Of a DNA stretch of 64,000 bases, positions 1 to 8,714 are shown piece after piece; position 1 is the first letter of the stretch; the number at the start of each line of letters is the position of its first letter. The stretch spans positions 42,827-106,826 of the forward strand of contig CADEHE010000004.1 in NCBI GenBank assembly GCA_902826775.1. Reading direction: 5' to 3'. This stretch comes from an uncultured Pseudomonadota bacterium. Lineage in GTDB: Bacteria > Pseudomonadota > Gammaproteobacteria > Burkholderiales > JALYOK01. Below the pieces are notes generated by a model. It was not told the DNA's origin, ran no database searches, and worked only from the letters and a program-made list of their open reading frames with translations. The position numbers and the translations under genes are program-made.

Positions 1-1
1 C

Positions 2-2353
2 GACACGCGCGTGGTGACCGAGCGGCTGCAACAAGCCCTAAACGAAATCGACGGCGTCCTGGCACGGCAAGGTATCGAATTGCACCGCGATCTATTCCGG
101 CCGGCGGATTTCATCGATACCGCGGTCAAGAACGTGCGGCGCGATTTGCTGATCGGTTCGGCGCTGGTGGTCGGCATCCTGTTTCTCTTTTTGTTTAACC
201 TGCGCACGGCGGTAATATCGGCCGCGGCCATTCCCGTTTCATTGATCGCTGCGGTGATCATTCTCGAAGCGTTCGGCATGAGTCTGAACATCATGGTGCT
301 CGGCGGCCTGGCGATTGCGTTGGGCGAAGTGGTCGACGATGCCATCATCGACACCGAGAACATCTTCCGCCGTCTGCGCGAGAACCGCTTGTTAGCGCAG
401 GCCCGCCCCGCGCATCAAGTCGTGTTCGATGCTTCTTTGGAAGTGCGCAGTTCGGTGGTGTACGCGACCTTCATCGTCGCTTTGGTGTTCGTTCCTCTGC
501 TTACCCTTGGGGGGATAGCGGGGAAACTGTTTTCGCCATTGGGTCTTGCTTACATACTGGCAATCTTAGCTTCGCTGGTGGTGGCGCTGACGCTGACGCC
601 CGCGTTGAGTTTTCTGCTGCTGACCGGCAAGGATGCGCAAGCGAAAGATCCACCGCTTATCGCTTGGTTGCAGCCGGGCTATCGCCGCACCTTGGCTTGG
701 ATCGAGCGGCATCCGGTGGCGATCATCTTCAGCGTCGGGCTCGTGCTCGCTGCCGGGGTGGGGATGCTACCGCTGTTCGGCGCCGAATTTATCCCGCCGC
801 TGAAAGAAGGTCATTACATCGTGCACATGAGCACGGTGCCGGGCACTTCCGAGCAAGAATCGTTGCGTATTGGCCAGCGCGTGGCGCAGCGCATCGGCGC
901 TATTCGCGGCGTGCGCTCGGTGGTGCAGTGGGTCGGGCGCGCCGAGAGCGGCGCCGACACTTTCGGCACGCACTACAGTGAATTCGAGGTGGAGATCGGC
1001 CAATTGCCCGGCGCGGATCAACGCCGCATCTACCGCGAGATGCGCGCGGCGCTCGGGGAAATCGAAGCAGGTGAAGAAGATGACGCCGCCGCTGAGAAAT
1101 CCGTTGTTAAGGGGAACGAGCCCGCTCTTGCGGAAGATGACGAAGCCAGCGCGGCGGCGGCACCCAAGAGCGAGAACCTGCAGCAAGCCCAAGGTTTCTT
1201 GGGGGTGAACTTCGCCATCAACACGTTCTTGACCGAGCGCATCGGCGAAACCATTGCCGGCTACGCCGCGCCGGTGGTAGTCAATGTGTTCGGTACCGAT
1301 TTGGATCTGCTCGACCGCGACGTGCGCCAGGTGGCCGGTGTGCTGGCGGAAGTGCGCGGTGCGCAAGACGTGCAGTTGCTTGCCCCGCCCGGCGCGCCCC
1401 AGCTCAACATCCGCTTGCGCCCGGAAAAGCTGCGCGCGCTTGGCTTGGCGCCGCTCGATGTGCTCGATGCCGTGCGCACCGTGTACGACGGCATGCCGGT
1501 CGGGCAGGTGTACCAAGCGGGTCAGGTCATCGATCTAGTGGTGACGCTCGATGCGGCCAAACGCACCGACCTCACGCGTGCCGGCACGCTTGCCTTGCGC
1601 GCCCGCACCGGCCGCATGGTGACGCTCGCCGATGTGGCCGATATCGCGCAGACCAACGGCCGCTACAAAGTGCTGCACGAGGGCGGCAAGCGGCTGCAGA
1701 CAGTGACTGCCAGTGTGCGCAACCGTGACGTTGAAGCGTTCGTCGATGATCTTCGACAGCGCCTACGTAGTGTGCGCTTGAGCGCGGGCAACTACGTTGC
1801 CGTCACCGGTGCGGCGCAGGCGCAGCGCCAGGCGCGTGAAGAGTTGCTGGTACATTCTTCGCTCGCTGCCGTCGGCATTTTTCTGTTGCTGTACATCGCT
1901 TTCAACAATTTGCGCAATTTGGTAATCACGTTCGTCAATTTGCCATTTGCGCTGGTTGGCGGTGTGGCCGCAGTGCTGGCCACCGGCGGCTGGGTGTCGC
2001 TCGGCTCGTTGGTGGGTTTCGTGACTTTGTTCGGCATCACGCTGCGCAATTCGATCATGCTGGTGTCGCACTATCAGCATTTGGTGCAAAACGAGGGCGC
2101 GCCATGGAACGCAGCGACGGCGCAACGCGGCGCGCAGGAGCGCTTGCCCTCGATCCTGATGACTGCGCTGGTGACGGCCCTGGGCTTGCTGCCGCTGGCG
2201 CTCGGCAGCGGCGAGCCCGGCCGCGAGATCGAAGGGCCAATGGCCACTATCATCGTCGGCGGGCTGATCACGTCGACCATCCTTAACTTGCTGGTGCTGC
2301 CGACGCTATTGCTGCATTTCGGTCGATTCAGCAAGCAGCTGTTCCGAGGGTAA
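2..2353 (+). CDS. RND heavy-metal-type efflux pump permease (CzcA/CusA family), 5' truncated by window edge
   Basis: Inner-membrane proton-driven permease of a tripartite RND efflux system. The reading frame is open from base 2, so the first in-frame start at base 11 is not the gene start. The sequence begins in the region before TM2, so roughly 260-300 N-terminal residues are outside. Visible are the TM2-TM6 block with the TM4 acidic motif GEVVDDAIID, the large periplasmic porter/docking region, and the final TM bundle with the typical GSLVGFVTLFGITLRNSIML stretch. The TM4 acidic residues fit HME-RND pumps for metal ions, but the substrate is inferred. An acidic, Ala-rich insertion lies at about bases 1069-1194 in a periplasmic segment. 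Membrane-fusion and outer-membrane partners are not in the window. Confidence 0.88.
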   Translation, partial: DTRVVTERLQQALNEIDGVLARQGIELHRDLFRPADFIDTAVKNVRRDLLIGSALVVGILFLFLFNLRTAVISAAAIPVSLIAAVIILEAFGMSLNIMVLGGLAIALGEVVDDAIIDTENIFRRLRENRLLAQARPAHQVVFDASLEVRSSVVYATFIVALVFVPLLTLGGIAGKLFSPLGLAYILAILASLVVALTLTPALSFLLLTGKDAQAKDPPLIAWLQPGYRRTLAWIERHPVAIIFSVGLVLAAGVGMLPLFGAEFIPPLKEGHYIVHMSTVPGTSEQESLRIGQRVAQRIGAIRGVRSVVQWVGRAESGADTFGTHYSEFEVEIGQLPGADQRRIYREMRAALGEIEAGEEDDAAAEKSVVKGNEPALAEDDEASAAAAPKSENLQQAQGFLGVNFAINTFLTERIGETIAGYAAPVVVNVFGTDLDLLDRDVRQVAGVLAEVRGAQDVQLLAPPGAPQLNIRLRPEKLRALGLAPLDVLDAVRTVYDGMPVGQVYQAGQVIDLVVTLDAAKRTDLTRAGTLALRARTGRMVTLADVADIAQTNGRYKVLHEGGKRLQTVTASVRNRDVEAFVDDLRQRLRSVRLSAGNYVAVTGAAQAQRQAREELLVHSSLAAVGIFLLLYIAFNNLRNLVITFVNLPFALVGGVAAVLATGGWVSLGSLVGFVTLFGITLRNSIMLVSHYQHLVQNEGAPWNAATAQRGAQERLPSILMTALVTALGLLPLALGSGEPGREIEGPMATIIVGGLITSTILNLLVLPTLLLHFGRFSKQLFRG
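1069..1194 (+). other. Acidic, alanine-rich low-complexity insertion in the RND pump
   Basis: Within the pump frame, about 42 residues rich in E, D, A and K (EEDDAAAEK..., LAEDDEASAAAA) separate the end of the first porter subdomain (MRAALGEIE) from GVNFAINTFLTERIGE. CzcA-type pumps known to me join these segments with only a short linker, so this looks like a lineage-specific disordered insertion. Confidence 0.6.
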
Positions 2354-2503
2354 GCCGCGCATAAGTGCCGCGCAGAGCACTTCCGGCCGCGCGGCGACTG
2401 CGCTGCAAAGGATGCACCGTGGGTCTTGCATCGGGCTCGTGGTCATATTAGTGTGCAAAGAGCCCGCCAAAATCCCCCTCGAACCCGCATGGAGGATGCA
2501 CAG

Positions 2504-4210
2504 ATGACACCGTTCAACGACCCAGCACAATTTCTAACGCAACTGTTTCAGTCCGGTCAGGATTTCGTTCGCCAGTTTGCCGCCGCCGGTGCTGCTGCAA
2601 CGGCGCCCTCGGCCGCAGCGCCGCATGCAAGCGGCGATTTCATGGCTGCGCCCAAACAAATGCTGGAGCTGCAGCAGCGCATGCTGGAGAATTTCACCGC
2701 GTTCTGGACCAATTCAGGGGGTACCGCGGGCGAGACCGATGACCGGCGTTTTGCCGACGCGGCTTGGCGTAACGATCCGCGCTTCGATTTAGTGCGGCGC
2801 GCCTATCTCGGCTACGCTCGCTTTCTGGAAGATTCCGTGAACGCCGCGCCGTTTGGCGAGAAGGAGAAAGGCCAACTGCGCTTCGGCGTGCGTCAATTCA
2901 TCGACGCAATGAGCCCGGCTAATTTTCTTGCCACCAATCCGGAAGCCGCGCAGTTGGCGCTGGAAACGGGCGGACGCAGCCTGAGCGAAGGCATGGCGCT
3001 CTACTTGGAAGACTTGGCCAAGGGCCGCGTCTCCATGAGTGACGAAAAAGCTTTCAAAGTCGGCGAGAACCTGGCGCTCACACCGGGGCAGGTAATCTAT
3101 GAAAACGAGTTGATTCAACTCATTCAATACGCGCCTGCCGCGGGCGCAAAGCAGGTCTACGAGCGCCCGCTGGTCATGATTCCGGCGTGCATCAACAAGT
3201 TCTATATTCTCGACCTGCAACCCGAGAACTCGGTGGTGCGCTACCTGGTCGAGCAGGGCCACACGGTGTTCATGGTCTCGTGGCGCAACATTTCCTCGGA
3301 GCAAGACAAGCTCACCTACGACGATTACGTCAACAAAGGAGTTATCGCCGCGATCGACGTTGCGCGCGCGGTGTGCCGCGTCGAGCGGGTCAATACACTC
3401 GGCTTTTGCGTCGGCGGCACCATACTTGCCTCGGCGCTCGGCGTATTGGCGGCGAACGGTGAGAAGAAGGTCGAAAGCATGACTTTGCTCACGACACTGT
3501 TGGACTTTTCCGATACCGGCGAGTTGGGCTTGCTGGTGAGCGAGCAAGGTGTGGCGGCGCGCGAGGCGACGATCGGCGCCGGTGGTGTGCTGCACGGCAA
3601 GGAGTTGGGGTTTATCTTCTCGGCGCTGCGCGCCAACGATCTGGTTTGGCAATACGTGGTGAACAGCTATCTCAAGGGCAAAGCGCCGCCCGCTTTCGAT
3701 CTGCTGTATTGGAATTCCGACAGCACCAATCTGCCGGGGCCGATGTTCTGCTGGTACCTGCGGAACACTTACTTGGAAAACAAGTTGTGTCAGCCGGGCA
3801 AAGCCATGCTGTGCGATGTCCCGCTCGATCTCGGCGAGATCGATGTGGACACGTTCTTGTACGCCTCGCGCGAAGACCACATCGTGCCTTGGAGCGCGGC
3901 GTACGCCTCCAGCCAAGTGTTGGGCGGCGACTGCACGTTCGTGCTGGGGGCGAGCGGGCATATTGCCGGCGTGATCAATCCGCCGAGCAAGAACAAGCGC
4001 AACTATTGGGTCGACGGCAAGACGGCCGGCGATGCACAGGCGTGGTTCGACTCCGCGCGCAGCATACCCGGAAGCTGGTGGCCGTGCTGGAACGAGTGGC
4101 TGAGCAAGCGCGCCGGCAAGCGGGTGGCCGCGCGCACTAAATTAGGTAGCAAGAAGTACGCAGGCATAGAGCCAGCGCCCGGACGCTACGTGCAGGCGCC
4201 GGCGGATTGA
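2504..4210 (+). CDS. phaC: Class I poly(3-hydroxyalkanoate) synthase
   Basis: Polymerises (R)-3-hydroxyacyl-CoA into polyhydroxyalkanoate at the granule surface. The start is ATG 2504, preceded by GGAGG at 2491-2495; the upstream in-frame start at 2426 lacks this. The 568-aa product matches class I length. It has the PhaC N-terminal region (residues about 95-270) and an alpha/beta hydrolase core with the lipase-like box GFCVGG (nucleophile Cys302), the catalytic Asp in YASREDHIVPW and the catalytic His in GASGHIAGV. No phaA, phaB, phaR or phasin gene is adjacent, so it stands apart from the usual pha operon. The left neighbour is the RND pump and the right neighbour is convergent. Confidence 0.96.
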   Translation: MTPFNDPAQFLTQLFQSGQDFVRQFAAAGAAATAPSAAAPHASGDFMAAPKQMLELQQRMLENFTAFWTNSGGTAGETDDRRFADAAWRNDPRFDLVRRAYLGYARFLEDSVNAAPFGEKEKGQLRFGVRQFIDAMSPANFLATNPEAAQLALETGGRSLSEGMALYLEDLAKGRVSMSDEKAFKVGENLALTPGQVIYENELIQLIQYAPAAGAKQVYERPLVMIPACINKFYILDLQPENSVVRYLVEQGHTVFMVSWRNISSEQDKLTYDDYVNKGVIAAIDVARAVCRVERVNTLGFCVGGTILASALGVLAANGEKKVESMTLLTTLLDFSDTGELGLLVSEQGVAAREATIGAGGVLHGKELGFIFSALRANDLVWQYVVNSYLKGKAPPAFDLLYWNSDSTNLPGPMFCWYLRNTYLENKLCQPGKAMLCDVPLDLGEIDVDTFLYASREDHIVPWSAAYASSQVLGGDCTFVLGASGHIAGVINPPSKNKRNYWVDGKTAGDAQAWFDSARSIPGSWWPCWNEWLSKRAGKRVAARTKLGSKKYAGIEPAPGRYVQAPAD

Positions 4211-4333
4211 ACCCCGCTGTCATGAAGCCTGTAGCTCGCGGCGCGGACCAAGCCTCGCCCTAGCACGGCGGCTGATCGCCCGCGGAACGCGCCGAGTCCG
4301 GTTCGCGTCCGCGCGGGCCGCGTTTGCCCGACG

Positions 4334-4933
4334 TTATTGTTCTTTCTTCTCCGTTAGCGTCTTGACGATCTCGCCTAGCTCTTTGAGCGCGGCCTGATCG
4401 GCTTCGCTCACCTGATCGGCGCCCGGGCAGCGCGGATCGGTACGCTGCAGAGCGCCGAACATCGCTTTAGTGACAGGAATCGGATCGCAGCCATGCTCCG
4501 TTTCGCAGATAAAATCGAACTCGGGTTTTGCTTTGACGTGGCAAGCGAAGCAGTTCAAGCCAAAGCGGTTGTTGACTTCGGCGAAGCCGCGCGTGAAGAT
4601 TTTTGAGCCGTTCTTGTCGACATCGATCCAGAAGAACTCCCAGTCGCGCGTCGCGGGACTAAAACCCTTCTGCTGCTTAATCATGACTTCATTGGGCATG
4701 AGCTGAACGACCGAGCCTTCCGGGTAGTCGCCCGTGCCTGCGTTAGCGACCGCCACCGTGCCTTCCAAGTTACCCAGCAAGTTGTCCACGTAGAAATGGC
4801 GCACCGGCGTCATTGCGGTAATGCACTTGAACGAGCTGTCGTCGACTTTGACCTTCGGCTCTTCGGCCATACTGAGAGTTGTGAGGCCGGCTAGTGATAG
4901 CAAGGCTGCTGTTGCCCTTACAAATAGATTCAT
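4334..4933 (-). CDS. Exported mono-heme cytochrome, cytochrome P460-like
   Basis: A 199-aa secreted protein with a signal peptide (residues 1-23, ending SMA) and one heme c motif, CFACH, at residues 128-132. The heme-proximal sequence (WEFFWIDVDKNGSK, then RFGLNCFACH) resembles the cytochrome P460/cytochrome c'-beta group, in which the CxxCH lies near the C-terminus. Several extra cysteines surround the motif (FICETEHGCDP, DPRCPG). The family acts in the periplasm in hydroxylamine or NO chemistry, but the role here is not demonstrated. It is transcribed convergently towards phaC and divergently from the pyrophosphatase gene. Family assignment is moderate; being a c-type cytochrome is clear. 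Confidence 0.72.
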   Translation of the reverse strand: MNLFVRATAALLSLAGLTTLSMAEEPKVKVDDSSFKCITAMTPVRHFYVDNLLGNLEGTVAVANAGTGDYPEGSVVQLMPNEVMIKQQKGFSPATRDWEFFWIDVDKNGSKIFTRGFAEVNNRFGLNCFACHVKAKPEFDFICETEHGCDPIPVTKAMFGALQRTDPRCPGADQVSEADQAALKELGEIVKTLTEKKEQ

Positions 4934-5178
4934 AATCCCCTCGTTTGCTTATACTGCCATGACTTCATAAACAAGCGCGCTTGCAAGCCGTCGCCGGCGC
5001 GCTCCCTTAGGTGCTCTTCCGTGCTATTCCTGCACCTAAACCAATGATAGCGCCAGTGCCGCAGGCGCGTCATTCAAACCGTCAGGATCGGCCCGCGGCA
5101 CTCACGCGCGCCGAGGCGATGAACTCGAAAGCGCGTGCTGCTAAGCTAACGTCTTCTGCAAGAGATGCGATCAAGCCC

Positions 5179-5727
5179 ATGAACCTAGACCGAGTCCCCG
5201 CCGGCCGCGACCTGCCGAACGATTTCAACGTCATCATCGAAATTCCGATGCGTGGTGAGCCGATCAAGTATGAGTTGGATAAGACCACCGGCGCGCTGTT
5301 CGTCGACCGCTTCATGTCCACCGCGATGCACTATCCTTGCAACTACGGCTACATTCCAAAAACGCTGTCCGGGGACGGTGATCCGGTCGATGTATTGGTT
5401 ATCACGCCGGTGCCGCTCATTTCCGGCGTGGTGGTGCGCTGCCGTCCGGTGGGCATGTTGAAGATGACGGACGAGGCGGGCGATGATTCCAAGCTGCTCG
5501 CGGTGCCGGTGGACAAGTTGTGTGCGCTGTATCGCAACGTCGAATCCCCGCGCGATTTGCCCGAGCAGGCGCTGGCGCAGATCGCGCACTTTTTCCAGCA
5601 CTACAAGGATCTCGAACCGGGCAAGTGGGTGCGGATCGATGATTGGGTTGGGCCGGAAGAGGCGAAAGCGGAGATCATGGCCGGGGCTAAGAACTATGCC
5701 GCAGCGCCCGATAAGCCGATGTATTGA
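5179..5727 (+). CDS. ppa: Inorganic pyrophosphatase (soluble, family I)
   Basis: Hydrolyses cytosolic pyrophosphate to phosphate. ATG 5179 gives a 182-aa protein starting [13 protein letters not shown], which fits bacterial PPases of about 175-180 aa; the frame upstream to 5011 is open but carries no family sequence. Visible family I features are the substrate-binding [15 protein letters not shown], the hallmark [10 protein letters not shown] with metal-ligand aspartates, and [10 protein letters not shown]. The C-terminal [18 protein letters not shown] is also typical. It is monocistronic here, divergent from the cytochrome gene. Confidence 0.95.
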   Translation: MNLDRVPAGRDLPNDFNVIIEIPMRGEPIKYELDKTTGALFVDRFMSTAMHYPCNYGYIPKTLSGDGDPVDVLVITPVPLISGVVVRCRPVGMLKMTDEAGDDSKLLAVPVDKLCALYRNVESPRDLPEQALAQIAHFFQHYKDLEPGKWVRIDDWVGPEEAKAEIMAGAKNYAAAPDKPMY

Positions 5728-5978
5728 GCGCATACTCCTAGACCGAGAGCTTTTAGAGTCAATTTGCAAGCCATCGCAGGAAATACTCCACGGCGAGTAT
5801 AGGTTGCGTACCGGGAATCTGTGGGCAGCAGGCTGGCCCAGCGACGCGCGGCTCGTGGCTAAGCCCGTGCGCGATAAATCGCCCGAGCCCGGAATCCGCA
5901 GACCGAGTTAGGTAGAATTCGTTCTGAGGGCAAGGCCGATGAGCTCTTGTTGCCGCGCTCAATTTCTCGGGGGAAATC

Positions 5979-7028
5979 ATGAAGAAAATGATCGTCTTGG
6001 GTGCCGTCATTGCGGCGGCTGGCTGGCGCGCTTATGCCGATGACGCCGACAAACTGCTGGCGGCTGCGCAAGCTTTGTTTAAGCCGTTGCCCGCGAACGC
6101 CGCCACCGCTGAGCGTCCGGTGACGCCGGAGTTAGTCGCGCTCGGACGCGCGCTGTTTTTTGAGACGCGTGTGTCCGGCGACGGTAAAGTCAGCTGCGGC
6201 GGCTGTCACAACTCGCAGTTCTACGGCGCTGAGCCGATTGCGCAGACGGTGGGTTTCCAAGGCAAGGTGCTGCCGCGCAACACGCCCACGGTGTTCAACA
6301 CCGCGCTGCAATTTGTGCAGCACTACGGCGGCAATCGCGTCGATGTCGAGGAGCAAGCGGTCAAGGCGTTGGTCAGTCCGTTCGCCTATGCGAATAAAGA
6401 CTTGGCCGCGGCGGAAGCCAGGCTGCGCGCGTTGCCCGGTTATCGAGCCATGTTCGAAAAAGCCTTCCCGGGGCAAGCCGAACCGGTGACGGCGGAAAAC
6501 TGGGGCAAAGCCATCGGCGCCTACGAACGCGTGCTGCTGACGCCTGCGCCGTTCGATCGCTTCCTGAACGGCGATACGAGCGCGCTCAGCGCAAAGCAAA
6601 AGCACGGGTTGGATAAGTTCATCGCTACCGGCTGCGGCGGTTGCCACAGCGGCGTCACCATCGGCGGTCAGATGTATCAAAAGTTCGGCGTGACGGCGGA
6701 CTACTGGACGCTGACCGGCAGCAAGGAAAATGACATCCTCAAAGGCCGCGACAAAGGCCGTTTCCATGATACGAAGAAGGATGAAGACGCATTCATCTTC
6801 AAAGTGCAGCAACTGCGCAATGTCGCCGTGACGCCGCCGTACTTCCATGACGGCTCGGTCGCTACGCTGCCGGAGGCGGTCAAGATCATGGCGAAATTGC
6901 AGCTCGGCAAGGATTTGAACGATGCGGATACCAGCGACATCGTCGCGTTCTTGGAAAGCTTGACCGGTGAAGTGCCACAGAACTTCGCGCAGGTGCCGAA
7001 TTTGCCGGTGGCGGCGTATAAGCAGTAG
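5979..7028 (+). CDS. Di-heme cytochrome c peroxidase / MauG family protein
   Basis: Periplasmic di-heme c enzyme of 349 aa. It has a signal peptide (MKKMIVLGAVIAAAGWRAYA), a first heme site CGGCH at residues 73-77 and a second CGGCH starting at residue 219. The sequence around them (LGRALFFETRVSGDGKVSCGGCH; TPTVFN; VTPPYFHDGSVATLPEAV) is characteristic of the CCP/MauG family, which reduces peroxide or catalyses long-range oxidations. A GGGGGAA ribosome-binding site sits just before ATG 5979. No MauG partner protein is adjacent, so peroxidase activity is the default inference. Confidence 0.9.
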   Translation: MKKMIVLGAVIAAAGWRAYADDADKLLAAAQALFKPLPANAATAERPVTPELVALGRALFFETRVSGDGKVSCGGCHNSQFYGAEPIAQTVGFQGKVLPRNTPTVFNTALQFVQHYGGNRVDVEEQAVKALVSPFAYANKDLAAAEARLRALPGYRAMFEKAFPGQAEPVTAENWGKAIGAYERVLLTPAPFDRFLNGDTSALSAKQKHGLDKFIATGCGGCHSGVTIGGQMYQKFGVTADYWTLTGSKENDILKGRDKGRFHDTKKDEDAFIFKVQQLRNVAVTPPYFHDGSVATLPEAVKIMAKLQLGKDLNDADTSDIVAFLESLTGEVPQNFAQVPNLPVAAYKQ

Positions 7029-7042
7029 TGGTTGCTGAAAGG

Positions 7043-7113
7043 TCGTTCCCGCGCAGGCGGGAATCCATAACCCCTTTGGACACCGCATGGGTCCCCGCAT
7101 TCGCGGGGACGAC
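7043..7113. repeat. Pair of interspersed hairpin repeats
   Basis: Two adjacent hairpins: TTCCCGC-gcag-GCGGGAA (7046-7062) and GTCCCCGC-attc-GCGGGGAC (7091-7110), separated by about 30 nt. They resemble the dispersed ATTCCCGC/GCGGGAAT repeats common in proteobacterial intergenic DNA. They could also act as a transcription end for the upstream peroxidase gene. Confidence 0.7.
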
Positions 7114-7241
7114 AAATGTGTCTCGGAACGAGGTAGCTCGCGATAGTTGCATTTGCGAGCGTCCTAACGCCACTTGTATTCCCGTTGGCGCCAGAATGAC
7201 ACAGCAGAGGCATAGCGCAAGCGAAAGGTAAAGGACCTGAC

Positions 7242-8561
7242 ATGATTAGAGATCGCATCGAAACCAACATTGCCGGCGGATTGAACTTCCCGCTGCCGCC
7301 GCTCGCTCGTGTGCGCCAAAAGTTCGATCACGCGAAGCTGGAGGATATCGCCGGTGCGATTCGCCGCGAGTTCGCGCGGCCGGACGTGCGCGAGCGCGTG
7401 AAGCCGGGGCAGGTGATCGCGGTCGGCTGCGGCAGCCGCGGCGTGGCGAATATTGCGCTGATCGCCTGCACCGTCGTGCAAGAGTTGAAGGCGCTCGGCG
7501 CCAAGCCGTTCATCTTTCCCTGCATGGGCAGCCACGGCGCGGCGACTGCCGAAGGCCAGCGCAAAGTGCTCGAGACTTACGGCATCACGGAAGAAACTGC
7601 CGGTGTGCCGATTCGCGCGACCATGGAAACCACCATCGTCGGGCACTTGGACGATGGCACCCCGGTGCACATGGACAAGTACGCGGCGGAAGCCGAGGCG
7701 ATCGTCGTCATCAACCGCATCAAGCCGCACACCGGTTTTCGCGGCGCGACCGAAAGCGGGCTGACCAAGATGCTGGCCATCGGCATCGGCAAGATCACCG
7801 GCGCGGCCACTTATCACACGCACGGCATGGATCGCTTCCCCGATCTGCTGCCGGCGGTGCGCAACGTCAATATCAGCAAGCGCAATGTGATCTTCGGCGT
7901 CGGCGTGGTGGAAAACGCCTACGACGAAACCAAGCTGATCGAGATTGTCCTCGCCGACAAGCTGGCCACGCGCGAGCCGGAGCTGCAAGCGATGGCGAAA
8001 GCCAATATGCCGCAGATCTTTTTCGACGAGATCGACGTGCTGGTGATCGACGAGATGGGCAAGAATATTTCCGGCGCGGGCTTCGATCCGAATATCGTCG
8101 GCCGCAATCGCCGCGCGATTTCTTGGCCGGCCAAGCCGAATGTCAAAAAGATCGTCGTGCTCGGGCTGACGCGCATCACGCACGGCAACGCCACCGGCCT
8201 CGGCTCGGCGGACGTCATCACCATGCGGCTGTTCAAGGAAATCGATATTCCTTCGACCTACGCCAACATCATCACCTCGATGAATTTGGACGGCGGCTAC
8301 ATCCCGATGGTGATGAACACCGACCGCGAAGCGATCGCGCTGGCGGTGAAAACCGTGGTGCGCGTGAAACCGGAAGATTGCCGCATCGTGCGCATTCGTA
8401 ACACGCTGCATTTGGGCGAAATCGATGTCTCGGCATCGATGCTGGAAGAAGTGCGGCGGCAACCCGAGCGCTTTGAAATCGTGCACGAGCCGGCCGCTTG
8501 GCCGTTCGATGCGCACGGCACACTGGAGCCGCTGGTCGACAAGATGCACGCGGCGGCATGA
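7242..8561 (+). CDS. LarA-like (DUF2088 / lactate-racemase N-terminal domain) protein
   Basis: A 439-aa cytosolic protein with ATG 7242 preceded by AAAGGA. The N-terminal half carries the LarA-type signature: GCGSRGVANIALI, then CMGSHGAATAEGQ and VINRIKPHTGF with conserved histidines. These resemble nickel-pincer lactate racemase and its broader 2-hydroxyacid racemase/epimerase family. The C-terminal half is conserved-looking but unassigned. The family includes racemases of diverse 2-hydroxyacids; the neighbouring dehydrogenases and MR/MLE enzyme suggest a hydroxyacid or sugar-acid substrate, which is inference. Cofactor-maturation genes larB, larC and larE are not in the window. Confidence 0.72.
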   Translation: MIRDRIETNIAGGLNFPLPPLARVRQKFDHAKLEDIAGAIRREFARPDVRERVKPGQVIAVGCGSRGVANIALIACTVVQELKALGAKPFIFPCMGSHGAATAEGQRKVLETYGITEETAGVPIRATMETTIVGHLDDGTPVHMDKYAAEAEAIVVINRIKPHTGFRGATESGLTKMLAIGIGKITGAATYHTHGMDRFPDLLPAVRNVNISKRNVIFGVGVVENAYDETKLIEIVLADKLATREPELQAMAKANMPQIFFDEIDVLVIDEMGKNISGAGFDPNIVGRNRRAISWPAKPNVKKIVVLGLTRITHGNATGLGSADVITMRLFKEIDIPSTYANIITSMNLDGGYIPMVMNTDREAIALAVKTVVRVKPEDCRIVRIRNTLHLGEIDVSASMLEEVRRQPERFEIVHEPAAWPFDAHGTLEPLVDKMHAAA

Positions 8562-8714
8562 GCGCCGCCCGTAGCACGCGCGCCGCCATTGGCGCGAGGA
8601 GCATGCCCACGGCGGCATGACCGCCGCGGCATAGAGGCAATCGAGCGCTGCGGTCGCATACCAATGACCGTATAGGCTCGAAGATCAAAACCACTCTTAA
8701 TTCACGAGAGGCAC

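Noticed and set aside
767..1516. Long antisense open frame within the RND gene (249 residues)
   Set aside because: His/Arg-rich translation with no domain; a shadow of high-GC codon use in the real gene.
2789..3961. 390-residue antisense frame across phaC
   Set aside because: Composition typical of antisense GC-rich frames and phaC is certain on the other strand.
7164..8618. 484-residue antisense frame across the LarA-like gene
   Set aside because: Asp/His-rich shadow translation; the plus-strand protein has clear family motifs and a Shine-Dalgarno.
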